Positions 1-9,680 of a stretch of DNA of 24,840 nt are shown one piece after another. Origin of the DNA: Ophiothrix spiculata (taxonomy: Eukaryota > Echinodermata > Ophiuroidea > Amphilepidida > Ophiotrichidae). The stretch lies in assembly GCA_000969725.1 (NCBI GenBank), contig JXSR01S010346.1. One strand, written 5' to 3'. Within the stretch, counting starts at the first letter, position 1. Each line of letters opens with the position of its first letter. The notes under the pieces are model-generated. The model worked only from the letters and a program-made list of their open reading frames with translations. It did not search any database and was not told the DNA's origin. The translations under genes were made by a program, and so were the position numbers.

Positions 1-109
1 AGTGGCTGATGTGATGGGATGGTTCCAGGACCAGGAGGCGAGGTGTAAGAAGTTTGAGGGCAAAGTTGGGCATGAGACAAATGTACAACTTGCTGTTAAA
101 GCTTGCCAG
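1..109 (+). CDS. SYNE1: Nesprin exon 1 of window (3' part), spectrin repeat
   Basis: The exon is cut by the window edge. The frame starts at base 2 and encodes 36 residues (VADVMGWFQDQ to LAVKACQ), typical amphipathic spectrin-repeat helix with W at residue 7. The donor is CAG|gttagt at 110. The last codon is complete (phase 0) and the frame continues into exon 2. By itself the piece is too short to identify; the assignment rests on its frame and position in the chain. Confidence 0.75.
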
Positions 110-1252
110 GTTAGTGTTTAAAAATGCCATGTTACCATTATGTAAAAGTAAAAAGATATGTAGAATTTGATTAGCATAAATTGATAAATGATATTTGAAG
201 TGATTAACTTGTTCAGAGTTGAGATACACATTTTGAAGTTCAACTTGTCATTATAATGTACTTCTCTACATTTCCATTGAGTTCATGTTTCAAAATATTT
301 TGATTGTATCCCAACTTACAACTGTGTTGTTAAATGTTCTATATTCCAGGGGTCTCCATTAGTCTGGTGTATTAATAGTTTTGGCAAGATGCCCACAGAT
401 ACATATCTTGTGTTGGCTATAGTATGAGTCATACTACATAATTCTTCATCCTGTTTTTAACGGAGATGTAGTTTGATGACTAGTTCATACAACTTGGAAT
501 CTTAAACTATGGTCACAATTACCTTTCCAACAGCTTTATGAACAGCTGTATGAATTTGCTCATGGCATACCGACAACTTTTAAACTATTTTGTACTAACT
601 TCTAACAGACTGTAATAATGTGTACAAAATGGCCAAATAGTCATCACTAAGCAGCTCATACAAAGCATTATGACCATGGCTTTAAAATATATGTGAAAGT
701 CAGAAATCCCACACCAAAGATATTCTGTTTAGGCTTGTTTTAAATGATTTTGCAAAGGCTAAAACTGTAAGATAAGTGACAAGTCTACTTGATAAAAGGA
801 GCATGGTCCGATTGCCTCAATTTTTGTCAAACTTTTTGAGATTTTGGTACCAAAATGTTTCTTATAGTTTTCTCATAACCAATGTGAAATTTCACGGCTG
901 AATTACGTTTTGTTTTGGAGATATACATGAAAATGTGTGTAATTATGGTAACCATAATTAATTTTACACAGTAACGTATAGGCGGCTCTGAAATACAAAA
1001 TTGCCCATAAAATCAAAACGGTTAGACCGATTGAGCTGATATTTTAAACTTAAATTTTCAGAGTGGTCATCTTTCATATGACATTAAAAAATTAATTTTG
1101 AAAAATAAGACTAAGCTCCTTTAAGTTTTGTTCAAATTTTGATATACTTTGTCAACACTGGTCCAAACTGAATAACAGTTTTTACTCAACCTAAATTACA
1201 GCTGTTTTGAGAAATAAATTGATAATTTTTATTCCATGTTGTATTCTTACAG
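110..1252 (+). other. Intron 1
   Basis: This is AT-rich non-coding DNA between exons 1 and 2, phase 0, starting gttagt and ending ttcttacag. It holds one candidate short inverted-repeat element (797-1120), described separately. Nothing else is recognised; short ORFs here have no coding signal. Confidence 0.8.
797..1120. mobile_element. TTAA-type (Kolobok-like) MITE, 324 bp
   Basis: The left end AGGAGCATGGTC and the reverse complement of the right end AGGAGCTTAGTC form an imperfect terminal inverted repeat (13 of 17 bases by eye). The right flank is TTAA (1121-1124) and the left flank is taaa (793-796), compatible with a decayed TTAA target duplication. A perfect palindrome with 10-base arms around one base lies at 940-960, close to the middle of the element. 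The interior has no coding capacity. The end type resembles the better preserved element at 20619-20976. TTAA duplication with AGG-type ends is seen in Kolobok elements; the superfamily call is inference. Confidence 0.5.
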
Positions 1253-1561
1253 AGTATCGAAGATGCAGTTGAGTCCAAATTGCCTGAAATCAGTAAGATC
1301 CAACAACAAGGCTTGAGATTGGCTACTCGTGAACAGGTGGAAGCATCAATGGGCCAAATCAGAGGAGTAAAAGAGGATCTGAAATCCCTGATAGACCAGG
1401 TCAAAGCAGTGCTGATTACAGCCTTGGAGCAGTGGAGACTGTACCATGAGTGTCTACAGAGGGTGAACCAGTGTCTTGGCAAGGCAGAGTATTCCGTCAG
1501 CAGAGTTAATATGGTCTCAGGGACGGCTGACTCACTGCAGATGCAAGTTGCAAAGTTGAAG
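1253..1561 (+). CDS. SYNE1: Nesprin exon 2, spectrin repeats
   Basis: The exon has 309 bases and 103 codons (residues about 37-139 of the window protein), with acceptor ttcttacag and donor AAG|gtgggt. It encodes SIEDAVESKLPEISKIQQ, then a helix ending in KAVLI, then LEQWRLYHECLQRVNQCLG, the classic start of a new spectrin repeat with its helix-A tryptophan. It thus finishes one repeat and opens the next. The entry and exit phases are both 0. The overlapping minus-strand ORF in the same interval is a shadow frame. Confidence 0.88.
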
Positions 1562-3457
1562 GTGGGTAATGACATCCAGGTTAAGCAAAATTAATTTCAA
1601 ACAAGGGTTGAAAAATGCTCGCTAACTGTTATCAAATGCCAAAGTAAAGCAACCACTTTTTTTAGATATATTTTAGAATGTTATATTGCTTGCCAGCACC
1701 AGCAGATAATTTATGGTGCAACGACTTGAATATCATGGAAGATTACTGAAGCTTGTTGCAAAAGAAATACATGTATTTACCTTTGTACTCTTATAACTTG
1801 AAATATTTGACCTAAATAATGAATCTGGCCTACATCCATATGAATTCAGTGATCTTTTACCATACTGAATTCAGCTACAATTCTTGGTTAGTTCATATTT
1901 ATTTTTAACATGTTCACTATATTTGTGAGACAACTTTCCCCAATTTCATTTCCTTTGGCTTAATAATTATGATATATTACAGCTTTTTGCAAATGTGACC
2001 AGAATGCAGCATGTGTTGAATAACGTTTTGGATCATTCGCTTGTACTGTAAACTAAATTGGTTGAATATCCAAGATGTTGATGCAAATTATATAATAGTA
2101 TGCAAAATCATACATATTGCTGTATGAACAGTCACAAGTTAATCTATTCAGATTTGCAGTCCTTCTTGGATAAGAAAATGAGCTTGATTATGGTTTAATA
2201 TAATTCAATTACAAAGATAAGAGGATTTAACATGACCTTGTATTATGCATGTATCTCCATTATTACGACAATTAAACTGTAATAGGTTTAGAGCTTAAAA
2301 CCTAACAACCTGCTGATGCTACTACAATTAACCACCTGTTGCAAAAGTAATTAATCATTGTGATTTTGCATGCTTTTCCCCTGTTTCTGTACCAGGGACC
2401 AATTGCTACACTTAAGGTATATAGTGTGTTTGAGTGATGCCTCTCCCATCTTCAGTTTCCTTGCTTAATATGTTTGATTGCACCAATACCTTTAAGTTTC
2501 TTAAAACTAGTCTCGATCTTGTTTGATTGCAGTGTATTCCCTCTCACAAGTTTGTTGTGATGCCAAACAATTTGAATTGTGAATAATCACAGATTGTTTA
2601 ATACTTAAAATGTGATTAAAGAAATTGGCCTGTATTACAGAAAGGTATTTAGTTAAACCACGGTTTTAATTGAACATCAACTGTCCAGGAATGATACGCA
2701 CTGTCACAGCTTTCAAGCGCAACAGTTCAATGGCTCATGCTGTCGGCGAGAAATTAAAACCATGGTTTAGCCAAACACCTTTCTGGAATACGGGCCATAA
2801 CCTTTAACCTCTTTCATTCTTGTTTACACATCATAACAAATAAATTTATTGATTGGTTATTCAATTTAGACTGATCTAAACAATAATTTCCACTTTTTTG
2901 CTATCCTTTTGTTTCTTCTATCAACACTGATAAGACTGATGCTACTTGTTGTAACCTGGCAATAAGCCTTGATGTTGCTGCTGGATTTAAACTTGTGTGA
3001 TTCGCGAGGCAGAATATCATAAAAAAAACTGATCAAGATTATATGTTCCTTCATCCTTGTTCATAGTAGTGCTTGCCTCTTTTGTATTTGATTGCCAAAT
3101 TATTTTCACATTTTGTAGAAAATTAATATTTGAATCAGTCTAAATGAATAATTCACAATACTGATCGTGATGAACCGATCTAGCAAAGTAAGCATAGTAA
3201 TTCTTTTACCCGTCCCCTTAACTTGCCAATATGAAGCGACCATCTTCCTGCTACACCTGTAAACTGCCCTTTCGCGTTAACAAGTGTGACACTAGTTGCT
3301 AAATAAAGAACAATAAAACCCAAGTGATGCTCCTCATTGGTTAATGCAGTAACAGCTGTGCCTGTGATGTTGATCGATTGCAGTGATTTTGTAATTTGTC
3401 GCTCAAAGTGAACCATAATGACATTGTCCAACGCCATCTGTTTGCATTTCTATACAG
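1562..3457 (+). other. Intron 2
   Basis: A 1.9-kb AT-rich intron, phase 0, ending tttctatacag. It contains a compact hairpin-like MITE at 2627-2796. The stretch 3180-3437 is open on the minus strand but shows no recognisable protein family; it may be an old repeat fragment. Nothing else is supported. Confidence 0.8.
2627..2796. mobile_element. Hairpin MITE, 170 bp, arms about 47 bp
   Basis: The two ends are inverted copies of each other over about 47 bases with few mismatches. The left arm begins GGCCTGTATTACAGAAAGGT; the right arm, reverse-complemented, begins GGCCCGTATTCCAGAAAGGT. Both run inward to a shared TAAACCA(C/T)GGTTTTAATT. The loop is only about 75 bases. It has no coding capacity. 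GGCC ends recall Harbinger-type MITEs, but the flanks (att on the left, ata on the right) give no clean 3-bp duplication, so the superfamily is unsure. Transcribed within the pre-mRNA it would fold into a long hairpin. Confidence 0.72.
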
Positions 3458-3591
3458 GACCTACAGAGTGAATTCAAGGGCAATCGTGTCCAGCTCACCA
3501 ATCTATGTAAGCTAGCAGATCAGCTTGGTGTATCATGTAAACCAACAGTCAAAGAGAACTTGCAAAGGACTACAAATGGTCTCTGTACAAG
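3458..3591 (+). CDS. SYNE1: Nesprin exon 3, spectrin repeat
   Basis: The exon has 134 bases, entered in phase 0 and left in phase 2, so its last two bases (AG) complete an arginine codon with the first base of exon 4. It encodes DLQSEFKGNRVQLTNLCKLADQ to NGLCTR, helices B and C of the repeat opened in exon 2. Acceptor tatacag; donor AAG|gtaagg, a strong consensus. The frame across the junction (CTR then WSSADD) is open, which supports the exon despite its small size. Confidence 0.85.
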
Positions 3592-4261
3592 GTAAGGAAT
3601 AGTTTCTGAAATATTAGTATGTTTAAGAAATGATAATTTGAATTTTTTGTACAACAATATCCTTCCAATTGTCAAATCTGTTGGATGCTTGCTATGTCAT
3701 GAGTATTTATCTTACTAAATCACATGCAACAGAATGATTGATCTTAGGGGAAGCGGATTAGTGTAGTGGTATTTCCCTCGCTTTGCACCAATGAGGTCCC
3801 GGGTTCGAGTCCCGCACCCGGCGCTTCATGATCATTTGGTTTTCAGTCCATGCTCGCTTCCACAGGTTTTTCTCCGGGTCCTCCGGTTTCCTCCTGCACT
3901 AAAACTGAATATTTAAGAAAGATCTAGGACCCCAATGGAAATAAGCTTCATTAGAGGCTTTCTTGTGTTATCCTTGGCTATCAGCCTAAAGAATTCTTTC
4001 TCTACATATCAATAAACCAGTAATTTTGGTTAGAAGATTTGCATAATTAGAAAGAATTATATCCAATATTTGCTAACAAACAATGCTCAACTTTAAAGAA
4101 AGGTACACATTTTGCTCTTACAAAGAAAATGAAATGAGAAACTCTATAGAATATAGAATTGAAATATTAAACTACAAACTAACCTACCTGAGTAATGGAT
4201 GCCAACAGTATTTGTGCATATTAATTAGCTTATTTGCATATTTGTTTTGTTGATATTCCAG
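3592..4261 (+). other. Intron 3 with SINE
   Basis: Phase 2 intron of 670 bases, ending gatattccag. Its middle is a tRNA-derived SINE at 3749-4013. The remainder is AT-rich and featureless. Confidence 0.8.
3749..4013 (+). repeat. tRNA-derived SINE
   Basis: A tRNA-like head runs from about 3749 to 3826. It has an A box TAGTGTAGTGG (3759-3769) and a perfect-consensus B box GGTTCGAGTCC (3802-3812), the two internal RNA polymerase III promoter blocks. The head is followed by a tRNA-unrelated body containing TTTCTCCGGGTCCTCCGG, a conserved-looking SINE core common in invertebrate genomes, and a tail with TTGTGTTATCC. The head does not end in a mature acceptor stem, so this is a retroposon and not a tRNA gene. 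The 3' limit is approximate and target duplications were not found. Confidence 0.75.
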
Positions 4262-4490
4262 GTGGTCTTCAGCAGATGATCAGATGAGGGAGACCCTCAA
4301 TATATTTGAACAGTCGTTATTGTTGTGGAAAAACTTTGAAGAAAAACATTCCTTTATTGAAGGATGGTTACAAGAAAAGGAGAAAAAATGTGAGAATGTG
4401 TTGGGCTTTGGTGATGACGGATCAATATCAGAGACGGACTCAGAAACAGGTCGAGATCATGACCGGGAAACTCAGGTGCAAGCTTGCAAG
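4262..4490 (+). CDS. SYNE1: Nesprin exon 4, spectrin repeat with acidic insert
   Basis: The exon has 229 bases; its first base completes the split arginine codon and 76 codons follow. It encodes WSSADDQMRETLNIF, then LLLWKNFEEKHSFIEGWLQ, a clear helix A with paired tryptophans about 17 residues apart, then CENVLGFGDD and an acidic, Ser/Thr-rich stretch (ISETDSETGRDHDRE) before returning to helix at QVQACK. The acidic stretch looks like an A-B loop insertion in this repeat and has CK2-like acidic serine sites (inference). Acceptor attccag; donor AAG|gtgaga. A second frame open over the same bases is a shadow. Confidence 0.88.
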
Positions 4491-5196
4491 GTGAGATTTA
4501 AACTTGAAAGATCACAGAATGGTAGGGCACAGGGGCACAGTGGTTAGAGCATAGGACTTGCAATTGAAAGATTGTGGGTTCAAGCTTTGGCCTACCAGCC
4601 ACCCCAATGTTGAGTCCTTGAGATGGTTTACCACCTTGTTCCTCCTCCTATAACAGATATAGTAGCTTACCTTCCCAGTACTTTTTATGAATCAGTAACC
4701 AATACTGATAACATTATGTCTGTACAAACAAGTCTGATTTACTTTTCAAGTACTTTTTTACATAAATGTTTACAGATACATAAATAGGACTGTGAAGATA
4801 ATCAGATCTGTTTGTGCAGGGGGAATGTCAGCCCCCTCAGCATACATAGTATATAATAAAGTTGGGCTAAACTCTCAAAAGAAATTCTGATGGCCACCAA
4901 GGCTGTTAGTGTATTAGCTTCAGTTTGACTTAATTTGTATTTTGTACCTATCACAGAATTGTATGGCTGAAAATTAGAAGTTTACAATAAATAAAGGATA
5001 CATTTGAATATTTCAAAATTTGCAAATTAAAAAAACAAATGAGGTTGATGAAAGGAAAGACTAGCATGTCTTATGCTGACATGATACTGGTTAACTCTGC
5101 CTCAATAGCATTCTCTCATAGACTTCATGAACCCCTGAAGTAAAAGTGTTCATTTTTGATCAAACTTGATTCATTGAAATTTTTTTTAAATTTCAG
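4491..5196 (+). other. Intron 4 with SINE
   Basis: Phase 0 intron of 706 bases, ending tttaaatttcag. A tRNA-derived SINE begins only about 35 bases after the donor. From about 4670 to the acceptor I see only AT-rich sequence. Confidence 0.8.
4526..4665 (+). repeat. tRNA-derived SINE (second type)
   Basis: The head reads GGCACAGTGGTTAGAGCATA, with an A box at about 4533-4543, then GGACTTGCAATTGAAAG, and a B box GGTTCAAGC at 4577-4585; the order and spacing are those of a tRNA promoter. The body (GTCCTTGAGATGG, then CACCTTGTTCCTCCTCC) looks like a decayed version of the CCTTGGGCAAGG block present in the minus-strand SINE at 9899-10201. The 3' end is not clear. It is more diverged than the SINE at 3749. 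Confidence 0.6.
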
Positions 5197-5325
5197 GAGC
5201 TTTTGATTGACGTTGGGAACTTTCATGAAATTCCAAAATTGAATAGCCTTGTGGATCAACTGACAAGGCATATGGATGGACCGACTGCTAACAATGTCAT
5301 ATCCAGAAAGAAAGTACTAGCTCAG
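5197..5325 (+). CDS. SYNE1: Nesprin exon 5, spectrin repeat
   Basis: The exon has 129 bases and 43 codons, phase 0 on both sides. It encodes ELLIDVGNFHEIPKLNSLVD to ISRKKVLAQ, the B to C part of the repeat begun in exon 4. The acceptor has a long T tract (tttttttaaatttcag); the donor is CAG|gtaaat. The frame continues into intron 5 for about 20 codons by chance, but the donor and the frame of exon 6 fix the end at 5325. Confidence 0.83.
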
Positions 5326-6000
5326 GTAAATATGGGATCTCATGTTGGGTGTTACATTTCAGTTAAATTCAGTCAGATTTCTACATGACTCTACTTAGAG
5401 GAGTACAGACAAGAAAGCTGGTACAAAAAATAATGTTTGCCCATCCATTATGAGATGATATATGACAAGCAAAAATATAAATCCTTTCATTTATTGTAAT
5501 TTTTGTTTGTTTTGAAAACCAGGATTGAAGGCAATTATTTGCCAAAAACAGTAAATATCATTATTGAAAAACAAATATACACACACCTATTTAAACTTAC
5601 AATATCCTGCATCAAGGAGAGCAGTTTGTGTCAGATGTGTCCATATAGCTGCATTGCACTACAGTTCACAATGTGTGTCTTCACTGCGTTTAATTTTTAA
5701 CGCACTATCATATCTAGTCTCGATAGCCAATAAGTAGACTCATAGACAAAGAACACCAGATAGCACAGGCCCATGAGCTAACTACCCATCATCCCTGGAG
5801 GGAGCCAGCTGCCTCTACTTCTGCCAGTCAATTTACCAGCTTGTCATATATGGCACCAAATCTTCTTACCTTCGTAGAGATTGCATACTTTTAAAAATCA
5901 AGTTTATTATAAAGCGGAAACCAGGTATAATTGTTGTAAAAAGATGTTTAGTTATAACAGTGTGGGTAATAACAATTTTGTTTATCATTTGCTGTTACAG
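5326..6000 (+). other. Intron 5
   Basis: Phase 0 intron of 675 bases, ending tttgctgttacag. No repeat or RNA gene is recognised. Part of the intron just upstream of exon 6 (from 5881) is open in the exon 6 frame, but it has no spectrin-like periodicity and lies before the acceptor. Confidence 0.75.
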
Positions 6001-6501
6001 AGATTAGAGACACTGAGACAGCTTTTATCCAGACATATCCAACACACCGAAGATGACATGAAATCACAGAGAAAATTTGCTGACAAAGCTAAAGATCTTA
6101 TCTTGTGGCTTGAAGAAGCTCAAGACAAGATTGACAGGGAAGATCCCAACAGGTCTTCAGATGAGAACTCCATCCGGGACCGAATGTCACAACTCAAAGA
6201 AGTGATGCGTGAGTTCAGTAGCCATCAACCTGAGGTCAATACCTTGAATGAGATGGGCTATAGGCTCAGTCTGGATAAGACCAATGCTGCCAATCTTGCC
6301 ACATTGAACACCAAATGGAATGATCTGTCTAGCAAGACTTCGGAGAAATTCAGGAAGCTACAGTCGGTACTCTTGCAGCAGCAGAGTTTCTCTCAGAAAT
6401 GTGATGCGTGGATGAATTTCTTGGCGGAGACTGAGAGGAATTTAGCCGTAGATATTGCTGGCAGTTATAAAGAGCTCTTGGAGCAACAGAAAGTTTATGA
6501 G
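6001..6501 (+). CDS. SYNE1: Nesprin exon 6, largest exon, spectrin repeats
   Basis: The exon has 501 bases and 167 codons, phase 0 on both sides. It encodes RLETLRQLLSRH, a full helix-A motif DLILWLEEAQDKI, the B helix EVMREFSSHQPEV, NEMGYRL, the C helix ATLNTKWNDLSSKTSEK, and the start of the next repeat (QKCDAWMNFLAETERNL). One complete spectrin repeat is therefore contained in a single exon, a useful anchor for repeat boundaries. The donor is GAG|gtgaga. Base composition is clearly more GC-rich than the flanking introns. This is the best single exon here for a database search. Confidence 0.92.
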
Positions 6502-6966
6502 GTGAGATTTGATATCTTTAAATTAAAATTAAAATTTCTTGTTTGAACCACTCTATTTTTGTTGAATGATAAATTATTTGCCACAAATTAAATCAGTTCC
6601 ACAAGTTGATATTGAATTAGAGTTGCGAAAAGTTCCGTCTTTGAAATCTAAAGGGAAACCATTTTAGCCTTTCCCAAATATTGAAAGAGATGGTCTTGGG
6701 GTTAATGTGCATTGAGTACAAGTCACAGAATCAAGAAATGACCCACTACATACAAAAACAAAACAGCAACAACAAAGCAGGTTGGCTCGTTTCTGTAGAT
6801 TCCAAGAAATAGTCTCTTTTGTGCTACAGACTTAACTATTATAGAATTGGTCATTCTTTGATTAGTATCTGTGAACTATCATGCAGAATATTAAGTAATA
6901 AGCAAATTTAGATTTTCTTCTTCTCAATTCACACATTTTTATTTTTATTTTGTATGTCACTTGTAG
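6502..6966 (+). other. Intron 6
   Basis: Phase 0 intron of 465 bases, ending gtatgtcacttgtag. It is AT-rich with no recognised repeat or gene. Confidence 0.8.
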
Positions 6967-7160
6967 CTCTTTGAGGCCGACATCTTCAACCGCCAGCAGA
7001 TCTTGTTCTCCATCATCAGTGATGGTCAGAGGATGGTTCAAGAAGGCGAGCTGGATGATCCAGATGAATTCCAACATAAGCTGAGTCAACTGAGTGAGCA
7101 GTGGCAGAACGTCATCCGTAGAGCAGCTCAGAGGAAAGAAATCATTGATAAGAATATCAG
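6967..7160 (+). CDS. SYNE1: Nesprin exon 7, spectrin repeat
   Basis: The exon has 194 bases, entered in phase 0 and left in phase 2; the terminal AG completes an arginine codon with exon 8. It encodes LFEADIFNRQQILFSIISDG, then DDPDEFQHKLSQLSEQWQ and NVIRRAAQRKEIIDKNIR, helices B and C of the repeat begun at the end of exon 6, including the helix-C tryptophan. Acceptor cttgtag; donor CAG|gttggt, somewhat off consensus. Reading on into the intron gives a run-on of under 20 codons before a stop. Confidence 0.88.
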
Positions 7161-8573
7161 GTTGGTATCCTTGCTAGGACTGGTTACATACACATCATTG
7201 TTAGGAGGTGGTTGACATAGGATACTTATATATTTGTCACATTTATGTAATTTTTCAGAGTTGCACATCAAGTTGTGGCTGAACAAAACAAGGGAAGGTA
7301 TGGTGTCTATCCCATCATGCATTGCTTCCTATGGGATTTTTTGCGTTGGAAATCATGTGCGTAGTTAGTGATGAAATATCCCTAAATCAAATTTGATTGT
7401 TTTAATCTTGCAGTTTGGACAAGTTTCATTACTAATTACTCATATAATTCACCATGTAAATAATTCTATAGGAAGCAATGCATGATGGGATTCACATGAT
7501 ATCTTCTCTTGGACAAAACCGCCAGATATTTGAAATTAAGATGGCCAACCAAGGCAACCAGGGCACAAAAGCCACAAAAATCCCAAATGATATGAACTTG
7601 TAGGTTAAATATGTTAACTATCAGATACTTTTAAAATTTACCATTTTCAGAAATAATGGTATTTACACATTTCAAATAAATAGGAAGTAGTATAGAGGAA
7701 TTCAATAGTTATTTGAGATAGTTGTACCTTATGCAAAATTAATGATGCTTAGCAGAACAGCTACTGATCATATTGTTTAACATGTTTATAATATACATGT
7801 TTGATACACATGTTCGCCATTATCAAGAATAGTTCAGTGCCCTGCTGTGCCATACACCTCAAGTAATTGCCAATTAGTAGACTGCATAATGAGGCAATGT
7901 GCACATACGTAATTATGGTAGATGTTGCATCAAACAGTCCCAAAAATGCAAACAAGATATTAACATATTATCAAGTATTAAATGTAATGCTAATTGTCAA
8001 TGACCACCTATATTTCAGTTTGATATTTTTTTCATTACATACTCAAACGTATTGAAATAAGCCTCAGCCCAGCCTCTGTAGAAATTATCCAGAGTAAAAA
8101 CAATGTTTTTGCACATGAGTGTTTGTAATTTGCATAAAATCATGATAAATTTGTTGGCAATCAAATCATAGTCAAGGTTGAACTGTTAAAATTTGTCCAA
8201 TGCACCATTTCTATTCTATACATTATTCTCCATATGGACACAGCATGAAAAATTCCTTTAACAGGATTAGACTGAAGACCTGCCTACTTAATGTATTATT
8301 ATCTTATTCACATTGTTGGGACTTGTAGGTGAAACCATCACCATTAATTATACCGTACTGATCAACTTGATGCACCTATTTTGAAAACAACTATGTTGAT
8401 TACCTTATCCATTTATTATCTGTGGATTGTCAAAATCAGATATGACAGGTAAGTACTTGTTAGGTGTTGGTAACATTCCTATATTTGGTTCAGAACATCT
8501 TATATTTAATAGGATTCAATGTTGCATTTTTTGAAGCATGCAAAAGTAAACATGTGTTTGTTTCTGTGTACAG
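7161..8573 (+). other. Intron 7
   Basis: Phase 2 intron of 1413 bases, ending tttctgtgtacag. It contains a short inverted-repeat element at 7310-7490. The rest (about 7500-8570) is AT-rich without recognised content. Confidence 0.8.
7310..7490. mobile_element. Short hairpin MITE, perfect 23-bp arms
   Basis: A 23-base sequence starting TCCCATCATGCATTGC at 7310-7332 recurs as its exact reverse complement at 7468-7490 (ATAGGAAGCAATGCATGATG and so on). The arms are separated by 135 AT-rich, non-coding bases. Two perfect 23-mers in inverted order are not expected by chance. It has the size and shape of a MITE or of a fold-back remnant. No target duplication was seen, so the superfamily is unknown. 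Confidence 0.62.
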
Positions 8574-8706
8574 GGACTGGCAGGCATACCATTCATTACT
8601 TGGTAAACTGCATCAATGGTATCATGAGATTGAGGATGAGATCAAGGCTTATGAAGTCTCCACTGCTGCCTTACAGAAGATCAGGAGTCTGGCTGAGCAG
8701 TCAAAG
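8574..8706 (+). CDS. SYNE1: Nesprin exon 8, spectrin repeat
   Basis: The exon has 133 bases; the first base finishes the split arginine codon and 44 codons follow. It encodes DWQAYHSLLGKLHQWYHEIE, a spectrin helix A with the typical paired tryptophans, then IKAYEVSTAALQKIRSLAEQ and SK. Acceptor gtgtacag; donor AAG|gtatgg. It is left in phase 0. A second frame open over the same bases is a shadow. Confidence 0.87.
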
Positions 8707-9204
8707 GTATGGTCTCAATTTGGAAAGGAATTGTTCTTTAATTTGAAGGCTATCTTACATGATATGATCCAGATTCAAATTTAATTCATGCAGATTATTG
8801 ATGTTGGACTTATTCTCAGATATTATAAATATCACACGTAATCCTTGGGTATCTAAACCGCACTGAGATAATAATACACCATAGAGCAAAGGCTTTTGCC
8901 AAAGGCTCATAGGGGTAGGGGATATTTCAGCTTTCCCAATTGTCATGTTAATATCTGGTGAGCATTGTTCTTTGAAGCAAATTCTTTGTTTTCAATAAGA
9001 ATAAGAATATTTATGAATGTTAAAGGTCAATTGAAAAAAGGTGTTGCAGTTCTACTGTACAAAGTCAATGTTTACAATGTTTTGATTTTGCAAGAATATT
9101 AAAACTGGAAAGACGATATTGTGTATCAGATGGTAAAATATATATAAAAACAAATTTTGTTGAGTTGTTTGTTAATTTCTGTCAATTATCGTTAAATTTT
9201 GCAG
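8707..9204 (+). other. Intron 8
   Basis: Phase 0 intron of 498 bases, ending gttaaattttgcag. Nothing but AT-rich sequence is seen in it. Confidence 0.8.
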
Positions 9205-9525
9205 GACACACAGAAAGCCGTTGAAGTCCAAGAAGGCCAATACCTTGCAGTCAATGAAGCAGGCAAACTGCTCCTCCGTAACTCCGACCGTCAAGCAGCA
9301 GAAATCCTGAAAGCCGAGCTGACCAATGTCCAGACCACCTGGCATCACATCACCACCAGGCTACGCAAGAATTCTCATCATCTGGAAGATGTCTTATCAG
9401 AGTGGGATGGGAGTGATAAGACCATGGAAGAGTTGCAACAATGGTTGCGGGATGTGAAGAGGAGATTGGCTACGGCGCTGCCTGGGATGTATGAGGAGTT
9501 ACAGAGGGACATGGAATGGTGCAAG
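9205..9525 (+). CDS. SYNE1: Nesprin exon 9, spectrin repeats, 3' end tandemly duplicated
   Basis: The exon has 321 bases and 107 codons, phase 0 on both sides. It encodes DTQKAVEVQEGQYLAVNEAG, a helix C with QTTWHHITTRLRKNSHH, then the start of the next repeat, TMEELQQWLRDVKRRL, to RDMEWCK. The donor at 9525 (AAG|gtaagg) is chosen because it joins exon 10 in frame and completes a normal repeat. The final 131 bases are repeated twice more inside the following intron together with the donor. Using either later donor would shift the frame and meet the stop TGA at 9604-9606. This exon and its duplicates are the most unusual part of the gene in this window. Confidence 0.9.
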
Positions 9526-9674
9526 GTAAGGGTGAAGATAGGATATCAGAGTGGGATGGGAGTGATAAGACCATGGAAGAGTTACAACAATGGTTGCGGG
9601 ATGTGAAGAGAAGATTGGCTACGGCGCTGCCAGGGATGTATGAGGAGTTACAGAGGGACATGGAATGGTGCAAG

Positions 9675-9680
9675 GTAAGG
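9675..9680 (+). promoter_or_regulatory. Duplicate 5' splice site (donor 2)
   Basis: Copy 2 of the repeat ends in the same AAG|gtaagg as the real donor, with 131 identical or nearly identical upstream bases and 18 identical downstream bases. Splicing here would add 149 bases and end translation at the TGA at 9604-9606, 68 bases before the junction. Confidence 0.8.

Noticed and set aside
1186-1575. Minus-strand ORF of 129 codons
   Set aside because: It is an antisense shadow of exon 2, whose sense frame joins the spectrin-repeat chain.
3180-3437. Minus-strand ORF of 85 codons in intron 2
   Set aside because: No family recognised, no start or splice context, and composition like the intron; at best an old repeat fragment.
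3749-3826. A tRNA gene, because of good A and B boxes
   Set aside because: The sequence continues into a SINE body and tail, and the acceptor stem does not close properly; it is the head of a retroposon.
9544-9674. Copies 2 and 3 as extra cassette exons
   Set aside because: There is no polypyrimidine tract before a usable AG, and an exon from the repeated cag|ag to the donor would be 125 bases, out of frame.
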